The notes under the pieces are model-generated. The model saw only the letters and a program-made list of their open reading frames with translations, was not told where the DNA came from and did no database searches. A DNA stretch of 54,325 bases from Polyangia bacterium. Its GTDB lineage: Bacteria; Myxococcota_A; Polyangia; Polyangiales; Sandaracinaceae. Below are positions 24,906-32,259 of this stretch, one piece after another (within the stretch, counting starts at the first letter, position 1; the number at the start of each line of letters is the position of its first letter). Both the position numbers and the translations under genes were made by a program. The stretch is from assembly GCA_030426845.1 (NCBI GenBank), contig JAUHXR010000017.1, forward strand, positions 1-54,325, in the 5' to 3' direction.

Positions 24906-26233
24906 ATGGGCCTCTCGGGGTCGAAGCGGTTCAGGGTGTCGGCGCCGAGCACGGTCGCCGCGGGGGTCAGGGCCGCGTCGACCCGGTGCCGGACGCTCAT
25001 CGGGATCCAGTCGGCGAGCGCGATGCGCGGCATCACGGTCGAGAGCTGGTTGACCCAGGTCGGGCGCGCGACGCGGCGGCGCCCGTAGGACGCGAGCGCC
25101 TCGCGGAGCGCGACGCGCCGGCCAGTCGGGGTCGGACGGACCTTCGGCCGGGAGAGCGCGTCGGAGAGCACGGCGGCGTCCTCGAGCGCCATCGCGACCG
25201 ACTGCCCGAGGATGAGCGTGACCCCGTGGGCCGCGTCGCCGAGGAGGCCGACCCCGCCGCGGGTGCAGCGCGGAGGCAGGATCACGTCCTCGAGCGGCCA
25301 GCCGGTCAGCTGCGCGTTGGCGAGCTCGAGGGTGGGATCGAGCGCCCACACGCTGCCGCGCACCGCCGCCGCGAGGGGATCCGGGAAGCGGTCGAGCACG
25401 CCAAAGAGGTCAGCGAGCGACCGCGTCGGTCCCCGCATCGCCGCGATCCAGAACAGGCCCTCGTCGGTGGCGACCGCGTCGATCCAGCAGGCGTCGTCGA
25501 GGAAGCCGACGACCCGGGTGGACCCGGCGGGGACGTCGCCCCACCACCGCGCGCGAGCCGGGCCGTGGGCCGGGCGGCTCGCCTCGAGGAAGCCGAGGAA
25601 GAGGGTCTGCCCGAGGTCGCGGACGGGGGCGTCGTCGAAGAGCTGGGCCCGCACCGGGTCGCGTTTGCCGCCCGCGCCGAGGAGCAGGTCGCAGGTCAGC
25701 TCCACCTCGGGGACCTTCGCGTCGCGCTTGCGCGCCCAGACCCGGACCCGCTCGCCGTCGTCGAAGAAGCGATCGAAGAGGCCGGGGTAGTCGCCTGCGT
25801 GCGGGGTCGGCCAGACGCCGCCCCGAGGGGGTGCCGGCGTGGCCGTCGTGTCGAGGTCCGCGAGGGTGGCCTTCACCGCGTCGCGCACCGCGGTCAGCGG
25901 CATCTGGCGCGTCTGGCCCGGCAGGTCGTCGGTGCTCACGCGCCACAGCAGCGCGTCGGCGCTCGAGCGGTGCTCGAAGCTGAGGATGGCCACGCCCGCC
26001 TGCTCGAGCCCCGTCACCCCGAGCGCGCGGAGCGCGTCGAAGCCGTTGCCCCAGATCGTGACGTGGTGGTGCCCGCCCATCGCGCCGCCGCCGAGGACCG
26101 CCGGGTCGATGGTGGAGACCGCCATGCCCTGCTTGAGGAGCGCGAGGCGCGCCGCGAGGCCGGCGATCCCGCCGCCCACGACCACCGCCTCGAGCCCGCT
26201 CACGGGCCCCGCGTGACTGACCTCGATCGGCAT
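24902..26233 (-). CDS. FAD-dependent monooxygenase-like protein
   Basis: 443 residues. The dinucleotide-binding loop VVVGGGIAGLAARLAL is near residue 18, and the second FAD motif GGVGLLGDAAHGVTLILGQS near residue 335 is the GDxxH..P-type signature of class A flavin monooxygenases (here GDAAHGVT rather than GDAAHPMP). These enzymes hydroxylate or epoxidise small molecules with NAD(P)H and O2. The ATG at 26233 has GGAGG five bases upstream; the GTG at 26239 would overlap that site. The stop overlaps the kinase start, suggesting that the kinase controls, or reports on, this enzyme's product. Confidence 0.85.
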   Translation of the reverse strand: MPIEVSHAGPVSGLEAVVVGGGIAGLAARLALLKQGMAVSTIDPAVLGGGAMGGHHHVTIWGNGFDALRALGVTGLEQAGVAILSFEHRSSADALLWRVSTDDLPGQTRQMPLTAVRDAVKATLADLDTTATPAPPRGGVWPTPHAGDYPGLFDRFFDDGERVRVWARKRDAKVPEVELTCDLLLGAGGKRDPVRAQLFDDAPVRDLGQTLFLGFLEASRPAHGPARARWWGDVPAGSTRVVGFLDDACWIDAVATDEGLFWIAAMRGPTRSLADLFGVLDRFPDPLAAAVRGSVWALDPTLELANAQLTGWPLEDVILPPRCTRGGVGLLGDAAHGVTLILGQSVAMALEDAAVLSDALSRPKVRPTPTGRRVALREALASYGRRRVARPTWVNQLSTVMPRIALADWIPMSVRHRVDAALTPAATVLGADTLNRFDPERPM

Positions 26234-26338
26234 CGGCACCTCCCCCGCGCGGCAAGAGTACCGCAGGTCGGCGCGCGCGCCGCGCGGACCTCCCGCGTCG
26301 GCGGGGGCCCGCGCCCTGAGCGCGCCAGAAAGGGGCCG

Positions 26339-27751
26339 CTACCGGTTGATGACGTGCACGGCCTCGCCGAGGGCGTGCTTGAAGCTCTCCATCACCGCCT
26401 CGCCGAGCGTCGGGTGCGGGTGAACCGTGAGGTGCACGTCCTCCGCGAAGGCGCACATCTCGATCGCGAGCGTCGCCTCGCTGATCAGGTCGCTCGCCTC
26501 CGGCCCGACGATGCCGACGCCCAGCACCTCGTGGGTCTTCGCGTCGACGATCGTCTTGATGAAGCCGTCCGTGTGCCGCACGGCCATCGCGCGCCCGCTC
26601 ACGCTGAACGGGAACTTGCCGACCTTGATCTCGCGGCCGGCCTCCTTCGCCTGCTCCTCGCTGAGGCCGACGGTGGCGATCTCCGGCTCGGTGAAGATGG
26701 CGGACGGCATCGCGCGCCAGTCGACGGCGGCCTTGTGGCCCCCGACGATCTCCGCGACGATCTCGCCCTCCTTCGTGGCCTTGTGCGCGAGGTAGGGCGG
26801 GCCGTTCACGTCGCCGATCGCGTAGATGCCCTTCACGTTGGTCTCGAGCTGATCGTCGACCGTGATGTGGCCGCGCTGGTCGGTCTTCACGCCGACGTCC
26901 TCGAGGCCGAGGCCCTTGCTGTTGGGCTTGAAGCCGATCGCCATCAGGACCTTGTCGGCCTCGATGTCGAAGGTCTTGCCGTCCTTGCTCGCGACGGTGA
27001 CCGTCGCCTTCTTGCCGGACTTGGTGATCTTCTCGACCTTGTGCTCCACGTGCACCTGGCCGCCGCTCTTCTTGAACGCCTTCTCGACGACGCGGACGAG
27101 GTCGCGGTCGACGCCGTTGAGGATGCCCGGGAGCAGCTCGACGACGATCACCTGCATGCCGAGCTTCTGGTAGACCATCCCGAGCTCCATGCCGATGACG
27201 CCGCCGCCGACGACGACCATGGTGCCCTTGGCCTCGCGCAGGCTCACCGCCTCGCGCGCGCTGATGATCGTCTCGCCGTCGAGCTCCATCCCCGGGATCT
27301 GGATGACCTGAGCCCCGGTCGCGATGATGATCCCCTTGGTGGCCTTGACGGTCTCCTTGCTGCCGTCGGCCTTGGTGATCTCGACCGTATCCTTCGCGAC
27401 GAGCTTCGCGGAGCCCATCATCGTGTCGGACTTGTTGGCCTTGATCAGGCTCTGCACGCCGCCGGTGAGCTTCTGGACGATGCCGTCCTTCCAGTCCTGC
27501 AGCTTGCCCACGTCGATCGACACGTCGCCGACCGAGATGCCCATGGTCGAGACCTTCGCGAGGTCCTGGTAGGTGTTCGCGGCCGCGATCAGCGCCTTCG
27601 AGGGGATGCAGCCCCAGTTCAGGCACACGCCGCCGTAGTACTCGCGCTCGACGACCAGCGTCTTGACGCCGAGCTGGCCGAGGCGGATGCCCGCGGGGTA
27701 GCCGCCGGGGCCGGCGCCGATGACCACTGCCTCGTAGGTCTTGTCTGCCAT
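26339..27751 (-). CDS. lpdA: Dihydrolipoyl dehydrogenase (E3)
   Basis: 470 residues, the normal E3 length. It reoxidises dihydrolipoyl groups of 2-oxoacid dehydrogenase complexes with NAD+. FAD loop GAGPGGYPAG is at 12-21. The redox disulfide is C43/C48 in GGVCLNWGCIPSK. The NAD loop is VVGGGVIGMELG. The catalytic His-Glu pair is H446/E451 in HPHPTLGE at the C-terminal interface. ATG 27751 is preceded by GGGAG at a suitable distance. It lies 54 nt downstream of the E1-alpha gene, so both may share a transcript. Residues are more Lys-rich than in neighbouring proteins. Confidence 0.97.
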   Translation of the reverse strand: MADKTYEAVVIGAGPGGYPAGIRLGQLGVKTLVVEREYYGGVCLNWGCIPSKALIAAANTYQDLAKVSTMGISVGDVSIDVGKLQDWKDGIVQKLTGGVQSLIKANKSDTMMGSAKLVAKDTVEITKADGSKETVKATKGIIIATGAQVIQIPGMELDGETIISAREAVSLREAKGTMVVVGGGVIGMELGMVYQKLGMQVIVVELLPGILNGVDRDLVRVVEKAFKKSGGQVHVEHKVEKITKSGKKATVTVASKDGKTFDIEADKVLMAIGFKPNSKGLGLEDVGVKTDQRGHITVDDQLETNVKGIYAIGDVNGPPYLAHKATKEGEIVAEIVGGHKAAVDWRAMPSAIFTEPEIATVGLSEEQAKEAGREIKVGKFPFSVSGRAMAVRHTDGFIKTIVDAKTHEVLGVGIVGPEASDLISEATLAIEMCAFAEDVHLTVHPHPTLGEAVMESFKHALGEAVHVINR

Positions 27752-27805
27752 GTGGATGTGTCTCCCGAGAGCTCGCCCCGTCCGTCGGGTCGGCCCTCTG
27801 CTCTC

Positions 27806-28909
27806 TTAGTGACCGGAGGGTGCGTGCGGGAGCGCCCGCAGCTCGTCGCGCTGCTCGCGCAGGTGCCACGGGGGCTGGACGAACACGTCGTCGAACATCA
27901 CCTCGCGCGACGGAGGGCCGAGGTCCTCGACCTCGTCGATCGCCGCGCTGATCTCCGCCTCGAGGCTCGCCACGATCTCGGCGCGGCGCGCGTCGTCGAG
28001 GAGCTCGGCCTTGCGCAGGTAGCGCTCGAAGCGGTCGATCGGATCCTTCTTCGCCCACTCGGCGACCTCGTCCGCGCTGCGGTAGCGCGTCGGGTCGTCG
28101 CTCGAGCTGTGCGGGCCCATGCGGTAGGTCACCGACTCGATGAAGGTCGGGCCGCCGCCGGCGCGCGCCCGGTCAGCCGCCTCCTTGATGGCGCCGTAGA
28201 CCGCGAGGACGTCGTTGCCGTCGACGCGCACGCCAGGCATGCCGTAGGCCTTGGCCTTGACCGCGATGGTCGCCGACGCGGTCTGCTTGGCGGTCGGCAC
28301 GCTGATCGACCAGTGGTTGTTCTGGCAGATGAGCACGCAAGGCACCTTCCACTTCGCGGCGAAGGTCATCGCGGCGTGGAAGTCGGGCTGGCTCGTCGCG
28401 CCGTCGCCCATGAAGCCGACCGCGATCGCGCGCTCGCCGCGCCGCTTCATCGCCCAGGCCGCGCCGACCGCCTGCGGGATCTGCGGGCCGATGCAGCTCG
28501 ACCACGCGACCTGGTTCGTCGCGCGACCCGACATGTGGCTCGGCATCTGCCGGCCCTTGAGGACGTCGCGCTCGTTGCCATAGGCCTGCGCGAGCCAGGT
28601 GCCGAGCGGGAAGCCGCGGCAGATCATGATCGCGGACTCACGGAGCGCGGGGAAGATCCAGTCGCTCGGCTCGGTCGCGAAGGCGGTCGCGATCGGCGTC
28701 GCCTCCTGGCCCGTGATCGTCCCGAAGAAGCCGACCTTGCCCTGGCGCTGCTTGCCGAGCATCCGCTCGTCGATGCGGCGGATCTTGAGCAGCTCCCGGA
28801 GCATGCCGAGGAGCACGTCGTCCGCGAGGAAAGGGTCGGTGTCCGGCTGGGCGCTGCCGTCGTCGCGCAGGACGCGGCGCAGGCCGAGGGTGGGATCGTC
28901 GTCGCTCAC
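27806..28909 (-). CDS. 2-oxoacid dehydrogenase E1 component, alpha subunit (branched-chain type)
   Basis: 367 residues. The thiamine-diphosphate motif begins at FMGDGATSQPDFHAAM and ends at CQNNHWSIS (the GDG...NN signature). RMGPHSSSDDPTRYR matches the phosphorylation-loop region of branched-chain 2-oxoacid dehydrogenase E1-alpha better than pyruvate dehydrogenase. It should decarboxylate a 2-oxoacid together with a beta subunit, which is not encoded in this window, nor is an E2. Start GTG 28909. A promoter-like TTGACC and TAGGAT pair lies directly upstream, with the predicted transcript start within a few bases of the GTG. Confidence 0.92.
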   Translation of the reverse strand: MSDDDPTLGLRRVLRDDGSAQPDTDPFLADDVLLGMLRELLKIRRIDERMLGKQRQGKVGFFGTITGQEATPIATAFATEPSDWIFPALRESAIMICRGFPLGTWLAQAYGNERDVLKGRQMPSHMSGRATNQVAWSSCIGPQIPQAVGAAWAMKRRGERAIAVGFMGDGATSQPDFHAAMTFAAKWKVPCVLICQNNHWSISVPTAKQTASATIAVKAKAYGMPGVRVDGNDVLAVYGAIKEAADRARAGGGPTFIESVTYRMGPHSSSDDPTRYRSADEVAEWAKKDPIDRFERYLRKAELLDDARRAEIVASLEAEISAAIDEVEDLGPPSREVMFDDVFVQPPWHLREQRDELRALPHAPSGH

Positions 28910-28918
28910 GGCCGGCGC

Positions 28919-28946
28919 ATCCTATCCCACCGACCGAGGGGGTCAA
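28919..28946 (-). promoter_or_regulatory. Sigma-70-like promoter, near-leaderless, for the E1-alpha gene
   Basis: On the minus strand TTGACC (28946-28941) and TAGGAT (28924-28919) are separated by 16 nt. They match the -35 consensus in five positions and the -10 consensus in four. The transcript would start at about 28912, only a few bases before the GTG at 28909, so there is no room for a ribosome-binding site and translation would be leaderless. Confidence 0.5.
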
Positions 28947-28978
28947 CCGCCGTCCGGGGGCGCGAGCGGGGCGTGCCG

Positions 28979-30919
28979 CTACTCGATCACCGGCTCGCAG
29001 GCGCCCGCCACGTCGATCGCGAAGACGCGCGGCGCGGCCATCCGATCGGTGGTCGCGAGGCGCAGCTCGACCTGCAGGTAGCGACCCGGCGGCACGGGCC
29101 CGGGGGCCATCGTGAAGTCGACCGGGTTGGCGTCGAACGGTCCGATCCACGGCTGGGCTGCGAGGTCGGTGATCACGTCCGCGCTGCGGGCGAACACGGA
29201 GACCGAGGTGCCGGCCGGGATCTCGGCGCGGTAGCTCGCGCCGGTCCACGTCTGGGTCCCCGTCGCGCAGCCCTCGACCACGAAGTTGTAGCGCCCGCGC
29301 GGCTCGGCGAAGACGTTGAGCCCGAACCCGACGAAGTCGCTGTAGGTGTAGGGGCTGCGGCCCGTCGGGTGCTCGCTCCACGTGCCGGTCGCGGGGTCGA
29401 GGCGGCCGGCGAGGTCGTTGCCGCGGCAGATGGCCCAGATGGAGCCGTCGAAGCTCACGCCCACCCCGACCGGCTGCTGCCCGCTCGGCATGGTGTGCGT
29501 CGCGACGAGGGAGAGGTCGCTGAGGCGGTACTGGAGCACGCGGTTGTCGTTGCCCGAGCCGCCGAAGGCGTCACCGGTGTGGCTGCTCGCGACCCAGAGC
29601 GACTGCTCGTCCGCGGCCACGCCGCGCGAGGTCCCGGTGAACGCGCCGGCGCCCACGTCGATCGGCGTCCACGTGTCCGTGCCGGGGCTGTAGCGCCAGA
29701 CCGACGGGTCGCACTGGTTGGCCATGTAGACCTCGCCCGTCGCGTCGACCGTCACGCCGTACGGGGTCGCGCAGCTCGCGTCGCCGGGCAGCGGCGCGAC
29801 CGTCTGGAAGGTCATCGCCGTCGCGTCGATGTAGCCGAGCACGTCACGGCGCCCGCCGCCGCGGTGGACGGCCCAGATGCGGTCGCTGCCGTCCGCGACC
29901 AGGCCGTAGGTCGCGTAGCCGTCGATGTCCATGCACGCCCGGATCATCCCGGTCGCGGGGTCGAGGCGGCACGCGCGCTGGGCGTGGAACTGGCCCACCC
30001 AGATGTCGCCGACCAGGCCGTCGGGCGGGGCCAGGCCGATCGCGAGCCCGCGCGGCGTGCCGCCGGGGCCCTCGATGCTCGACGTCCAGAGGATGCACTC
30101 GTCGTCGGGGCCGACGTACTCGGGGCCCGTCGGGTCGATGACGCCGTCGCCGTTGAGGTCACGGCTCGTGTCGATCATCCCGTTCATGTTGCGATCGACG
30201 CAGTCGCGCTCGCGGTTCGCGTACTTCGTGATCGAGCCCCACTCGAGGTAGTCGCCGCCGCCGCGCTGGATGTGCGCGCGGTTGGCCACGTAGGCGTCGA
30301 AGTTCTGGTCGACCGCGGTGCGCGAGGGGTGGTTGTGGGTCCCGGGGCGCACGTCGCCGCCGCCCACCACCGCCGTGCCGACCGAGGGGTAGCGCGCGAG
30401 CTCCTGGCCGGTGCGCGAGTCGAGCTTGCTCACCGTCGCCTCGCCGTCGTTGGCCACCCAGATCGAGAAGGCCATCACCGAGTCGCGGCCGAGGGTCAGC
30501 GCGCCGTCGCCGTCGACGATCACGCCCTCGGAGTTCTCGCCGTCCGGCATCCAGCCGCCGGGCCCGGGGATCGCCTCGGCCGAGCAGCCGGGCGCGCAGT
30601 CGGAGCAGAGGGGATGGACGCCCTCGTCGGTCATCCCATCGCAGTCGTTGTCCACGCCGTCGCAGATGTCCGCCCCGCCGCGCGCCCGGTCGGTGTCATC
30701 GCAGTCATCGGCCGCGCACCGGCCGTCGCCGTCCTCGTCGACGCATCCCTCGCGGGGGCCGGCGTCGTCCTGGTCCTGGCAGCGCCCGTCCACGCAGAGC
30801 TGGGCGGCCTCGCAGTCGTCGTCGCTGGTGCAGGGCTCGCCGGAAGGGCCGGAGCAGTCGCAGCCGGGCGCGAGGGCCGCGACGGCGAGGGCGAAGAGGG
30901 TCGATCGAAGCAACGTCAT
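28979..30919 (-). CDS. Large lipoprotein with MopE-type metal-binding motif and beta-propeller-like repeats
   Basis: 646 residues from ATG 30919; longer frames upstream have no signal peptide. MTLLRSTLFALAVAALAPGC ends in a lipobox (C20). CTSDDDCEAAQLCVDGRC (30-47) is a Cys-rich module common in myxobacterial lipoproteins. DEDGDGRCAADDCDDTD and ICDGVDNDCDGMTDEG (about 61-100) match the MopE-type putative metal-binding motif. The remainder has repeated blades with GLVADGSDRIWAVHRGG, GVTVDATGEVYMANQ, GVAADEQSLWVASS and GVSFDGSIWAICRG, as in NHL/SMP30-type propellers. It probably sits on the outer membrane as a binding or scaffold protein. The ligand is unknown. Confidence 0.8.
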   Translation of the reverse strand: MTLLRSTLFALAVAALAPGCDCSGPSGEPCTSDDDCEAAQLCVDGRCQDQDDAGPREGCVDEDGDGRCAADDCDDTDRARGGADICDGVDNDCDGMTDEGVHPLCSDCAPGCSAEAIPGPGGWMPDGENSEGVIVDGDGALTLGRDSVMAFSIWVANDGEATVSKLDSRTGQELARYPSVGTAVVGGGDVRPGTHNHPSRTAVDQNFDAYVANRAHIQRGGGDYLEWGSITKYANRERDCVDRNMNGMIDTSRDLNGDGVIDPTGPEYVGPDDECILWTSSIEGPGGTPRGLAIGLAPPDGLVGDIWVGQFHAQRACRLDPATGMIRACMDIDGYATYGLVADGSDRIWAVHRGGGRRDVLGYIDATAMTFQTVAPLPGDASCATPYGVTVDATGEVYMANQCDPSVWRYSPGTDTWTPIDVGAGAFTGTSRGVAADEQSLWVASSHTGDAFGGSGNDNRVLQYRLSDLSLVATHTMPSGQQPVGVGVSFDGSIWAICRGNDLAGRLDPATGTWSEHPTGRSPYTYSDFVGFGLNVFAEPRGRYNFVVEGCATGTQTWTGASYRAEIPAGTSVSVFARSADVITDLAAQPWIGPFDANPVDFTMAPGPVPPGRYLQVELRLATTDRMAAPRVFAIDVAGACEPVIE

Positions 30920-30976
30920 GGGGGTGAGGTCAGCCTGCGCGCGGCGCGCGCGGGGGTCAACCTCGTCGCGCGTCAC

Positions 30977-30990
30977 GTCACGCGCGTGAC
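30977..30990. promoter_or_regulatory. 14-bp perfect palindrome in a divergent promoter region
   Basis: GTCACGCGCGTGAC is its own reverse complement, and a further GTCAC half-site directly precedes it (30972-30976). It lies in the 184-bp gap between the MopE-type lipoprotein gene (minus) and the lipoprotein gene at 31104 (plus), 16 bp beyond a TTGACC -35-like box (30960-30955, minus strand). It is a good candidate operator for a dimeric regulator. Confidence 0.45.
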
Positions 30991-31103
30991 CCAAGGGGCC
31001 CGGGGCGGCGCGGGTCTGTGCCTCGCGCCCGTCGGGCGCCGGGTCGACGGGAGAGAGCGGCGGGGTCGAGAAGCGGGCGAGGTCGCCGTATGCTGGAGGC
31101 GCA

Positions 31104-31760
31104 GTGAGGGGACGGATCGCGGTGATTGGCCTGTTGGCGGGCCTGCTGGGGAGCTGCGGCGGCCTGACCGGTCGCGCGTCGCCCCCCGCCTGGGCCGCGA
31201 CCTTGCCCGAAGGCATGGCGGTGGAGGGCGACCTCACCGTGCGCCCCGAGGAGCGCGAGCACCCTGCGCTCGAGCTACGCTTCCCGTGGGCCAACGCGCG
31301 GTCCTCCCTCGGCTGGGGCGGCGTACACCTCTGGGCCCGGCCCGCGGTGGACCACGTCTCGGTGAGCGCGATCGTCGACGCCCCGGCCGCGGCCTCGCGC
31401 TGGGCCGCGTGCGACGAGGCGATCCTCCGGATCGACGGGCGCGAGGTCCGGGTGCCCGCCCGCTACGTCGGCCGCCCGATGAGCGACGGCCAGGGGCACT
31501 ACGACGCGGTCCAGCTCGACCTCGACGTCCTCCAGCTCCGCAAGATCGCGCTCGGCCGTGAGCTCTCCGGCCACATCTGCGGCGACCCGTTCGCGCTCGC
31601 GCCGGGGCAGCGCGATACGCTGGGGCGGTTCGTCCGCTGGTTCGACGCGATCGCGGTCCCGGAGCAGCACGGCGACGCGCCCTACTTCCGAGAGGTCGGG
31701 CCGGACCTGCGCGCGCTGCCGACCGAGCACGACGGCGACGATGAGCTGATCGCCGGCTGA
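31104..31760 (+). CDS. Lipoprotein, unknown function
   Basis: 218 residues from GTG 31104, which is preceded by TGGAGG. MRGRIAVIGLLAGLLGSC ends in a lipobox (C18). The mature protein looks beta-rich (VHLWARPAVDHVSVSAIVDAP, ILRIDGREVRVPARYVGR) and contains two further Cys residues. No family was recognised. The arrangement LDLDVLQLRKIALGRELSGHICGD recalls helix-sheet binding proteins but gives no function. It is divergently transcribed from the MopE-type lipoprotein and followed 22 nt later by another lipoprotein gene. Confidence 0.65.
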   Translation: MRGRIAVIGLLAGLLGSCGGLTGRASPPAWAATLPEGMAVEGDLTVRPEEREHPALELRFPWANARSSLGWGGVHLWARPAVDHVSVSAIVDAPAAASRWAACDEAILRIDGREVRVPARYVGRPMSDGQGHYDAVQLDLDVLQLRKIALGRELSGHICGDPFALAPGQRDTLGRFVRWFDAIAVPEQHGDAPYFREVGPDLRALPTEHDGDDELIAG

Positions 31761-31782
31761 CGGGGTGCTACACCGGCCCGTC

Positions 31783-32253
31783 ATGGGTCGCCCACCGCGC
31801 TGGCTCCTCGCGGCGCCCCTCGCGGTGACACTCGCCGCGACGGGGTGCACGGAGGAGGCGTCCGACGAGACGCCGGCGGGCACGGTGCGCCTGTTCCTCG
31901 ACGCGATGGAGCGCAGCGAGCGCGAGCCGGCGGCCCTTCGAGAGGCCTACGGCCTGCTCGCGCTGCCCGCGCGTCGCGCGCTCACCGAGCGGGCCCGCCT
32001 CGCCGGCTCCCTCGGCGGCCGCGACCTGCAGCCGTGGGAGATGCTCGTGCGCGGGCGGGCCCGACGCAGCTTCGCGGTCGGAGAGGGCACGCGCGGGATG
32101 CGCGAGGAGATCGACGGCGCGAGCGCGACGGTCCAGGTCCGCGAGCCGAGCGGCACACGGTCGGCCGACGTCCAGCTCGTGCGCGAGGATGGCCGCTGGC
32201 GCATCGTCCTGGACCTCCCGCCGGTCCGCGCCCCCGCCCAGCCGGCGGAGTGA
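31783..32253 (+). CDS. Small lipoprotein, NTF2-like fold possible
   Basis: 156 residues from ATG 31783; a TTG further up adds six residues. MGRPPRWLLAAPLAVTLAATGC is a lipoprotein signal with C22. The mature part starts with a helix TVRLFLDAMERSEREPAALREAYGLL and ends with strands SATVQVREPSGTRSADVQLV and GRWRIVLDLP, the order seen in DUF4878/NTF2-like lipoproteins. Probably periplasmic and membrane-anchored. The ligand is unknown. Confidence 0.65.
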   Translation: MGRPPRWLLAAPLAVTLAATGCTEEASDETPAGTVRLFLDAMERSEREPAALREAYGLLALPARRALTERARLAGSLGGRDLQPWEMLVRGRARRSFAVGEGTRGMREEIDGASATVQVREPSGTRSADVQLVREDGRWRIVLDLPPVRAPAQPAE

Positions 32254-32259
32254 GCCCCG

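Noticed and set aside
26234-26239. GTG start for the flavin monooxygenase
   Set aside because: The GTG overlaps the GGAGG site that serves ATG 26233.
26266-26290. GGTC...GACC hairpin upstream of the monooxygenase
   Set aside because: Needs a two-base bulge and consists of alternating CG, which pairs easily by chance in this DNA.
24986-31561. A 2191-codon open frame on the plus strand
   Set aside because: It runs antisense to four convincing genes (monooxygenase, lpdA, E1-alpha, MopE-type lipoprotein). Its translation is low-complexity Arg/Ala/Asp/Val and matches nothing. Long antisense frames are normal at this GC content.
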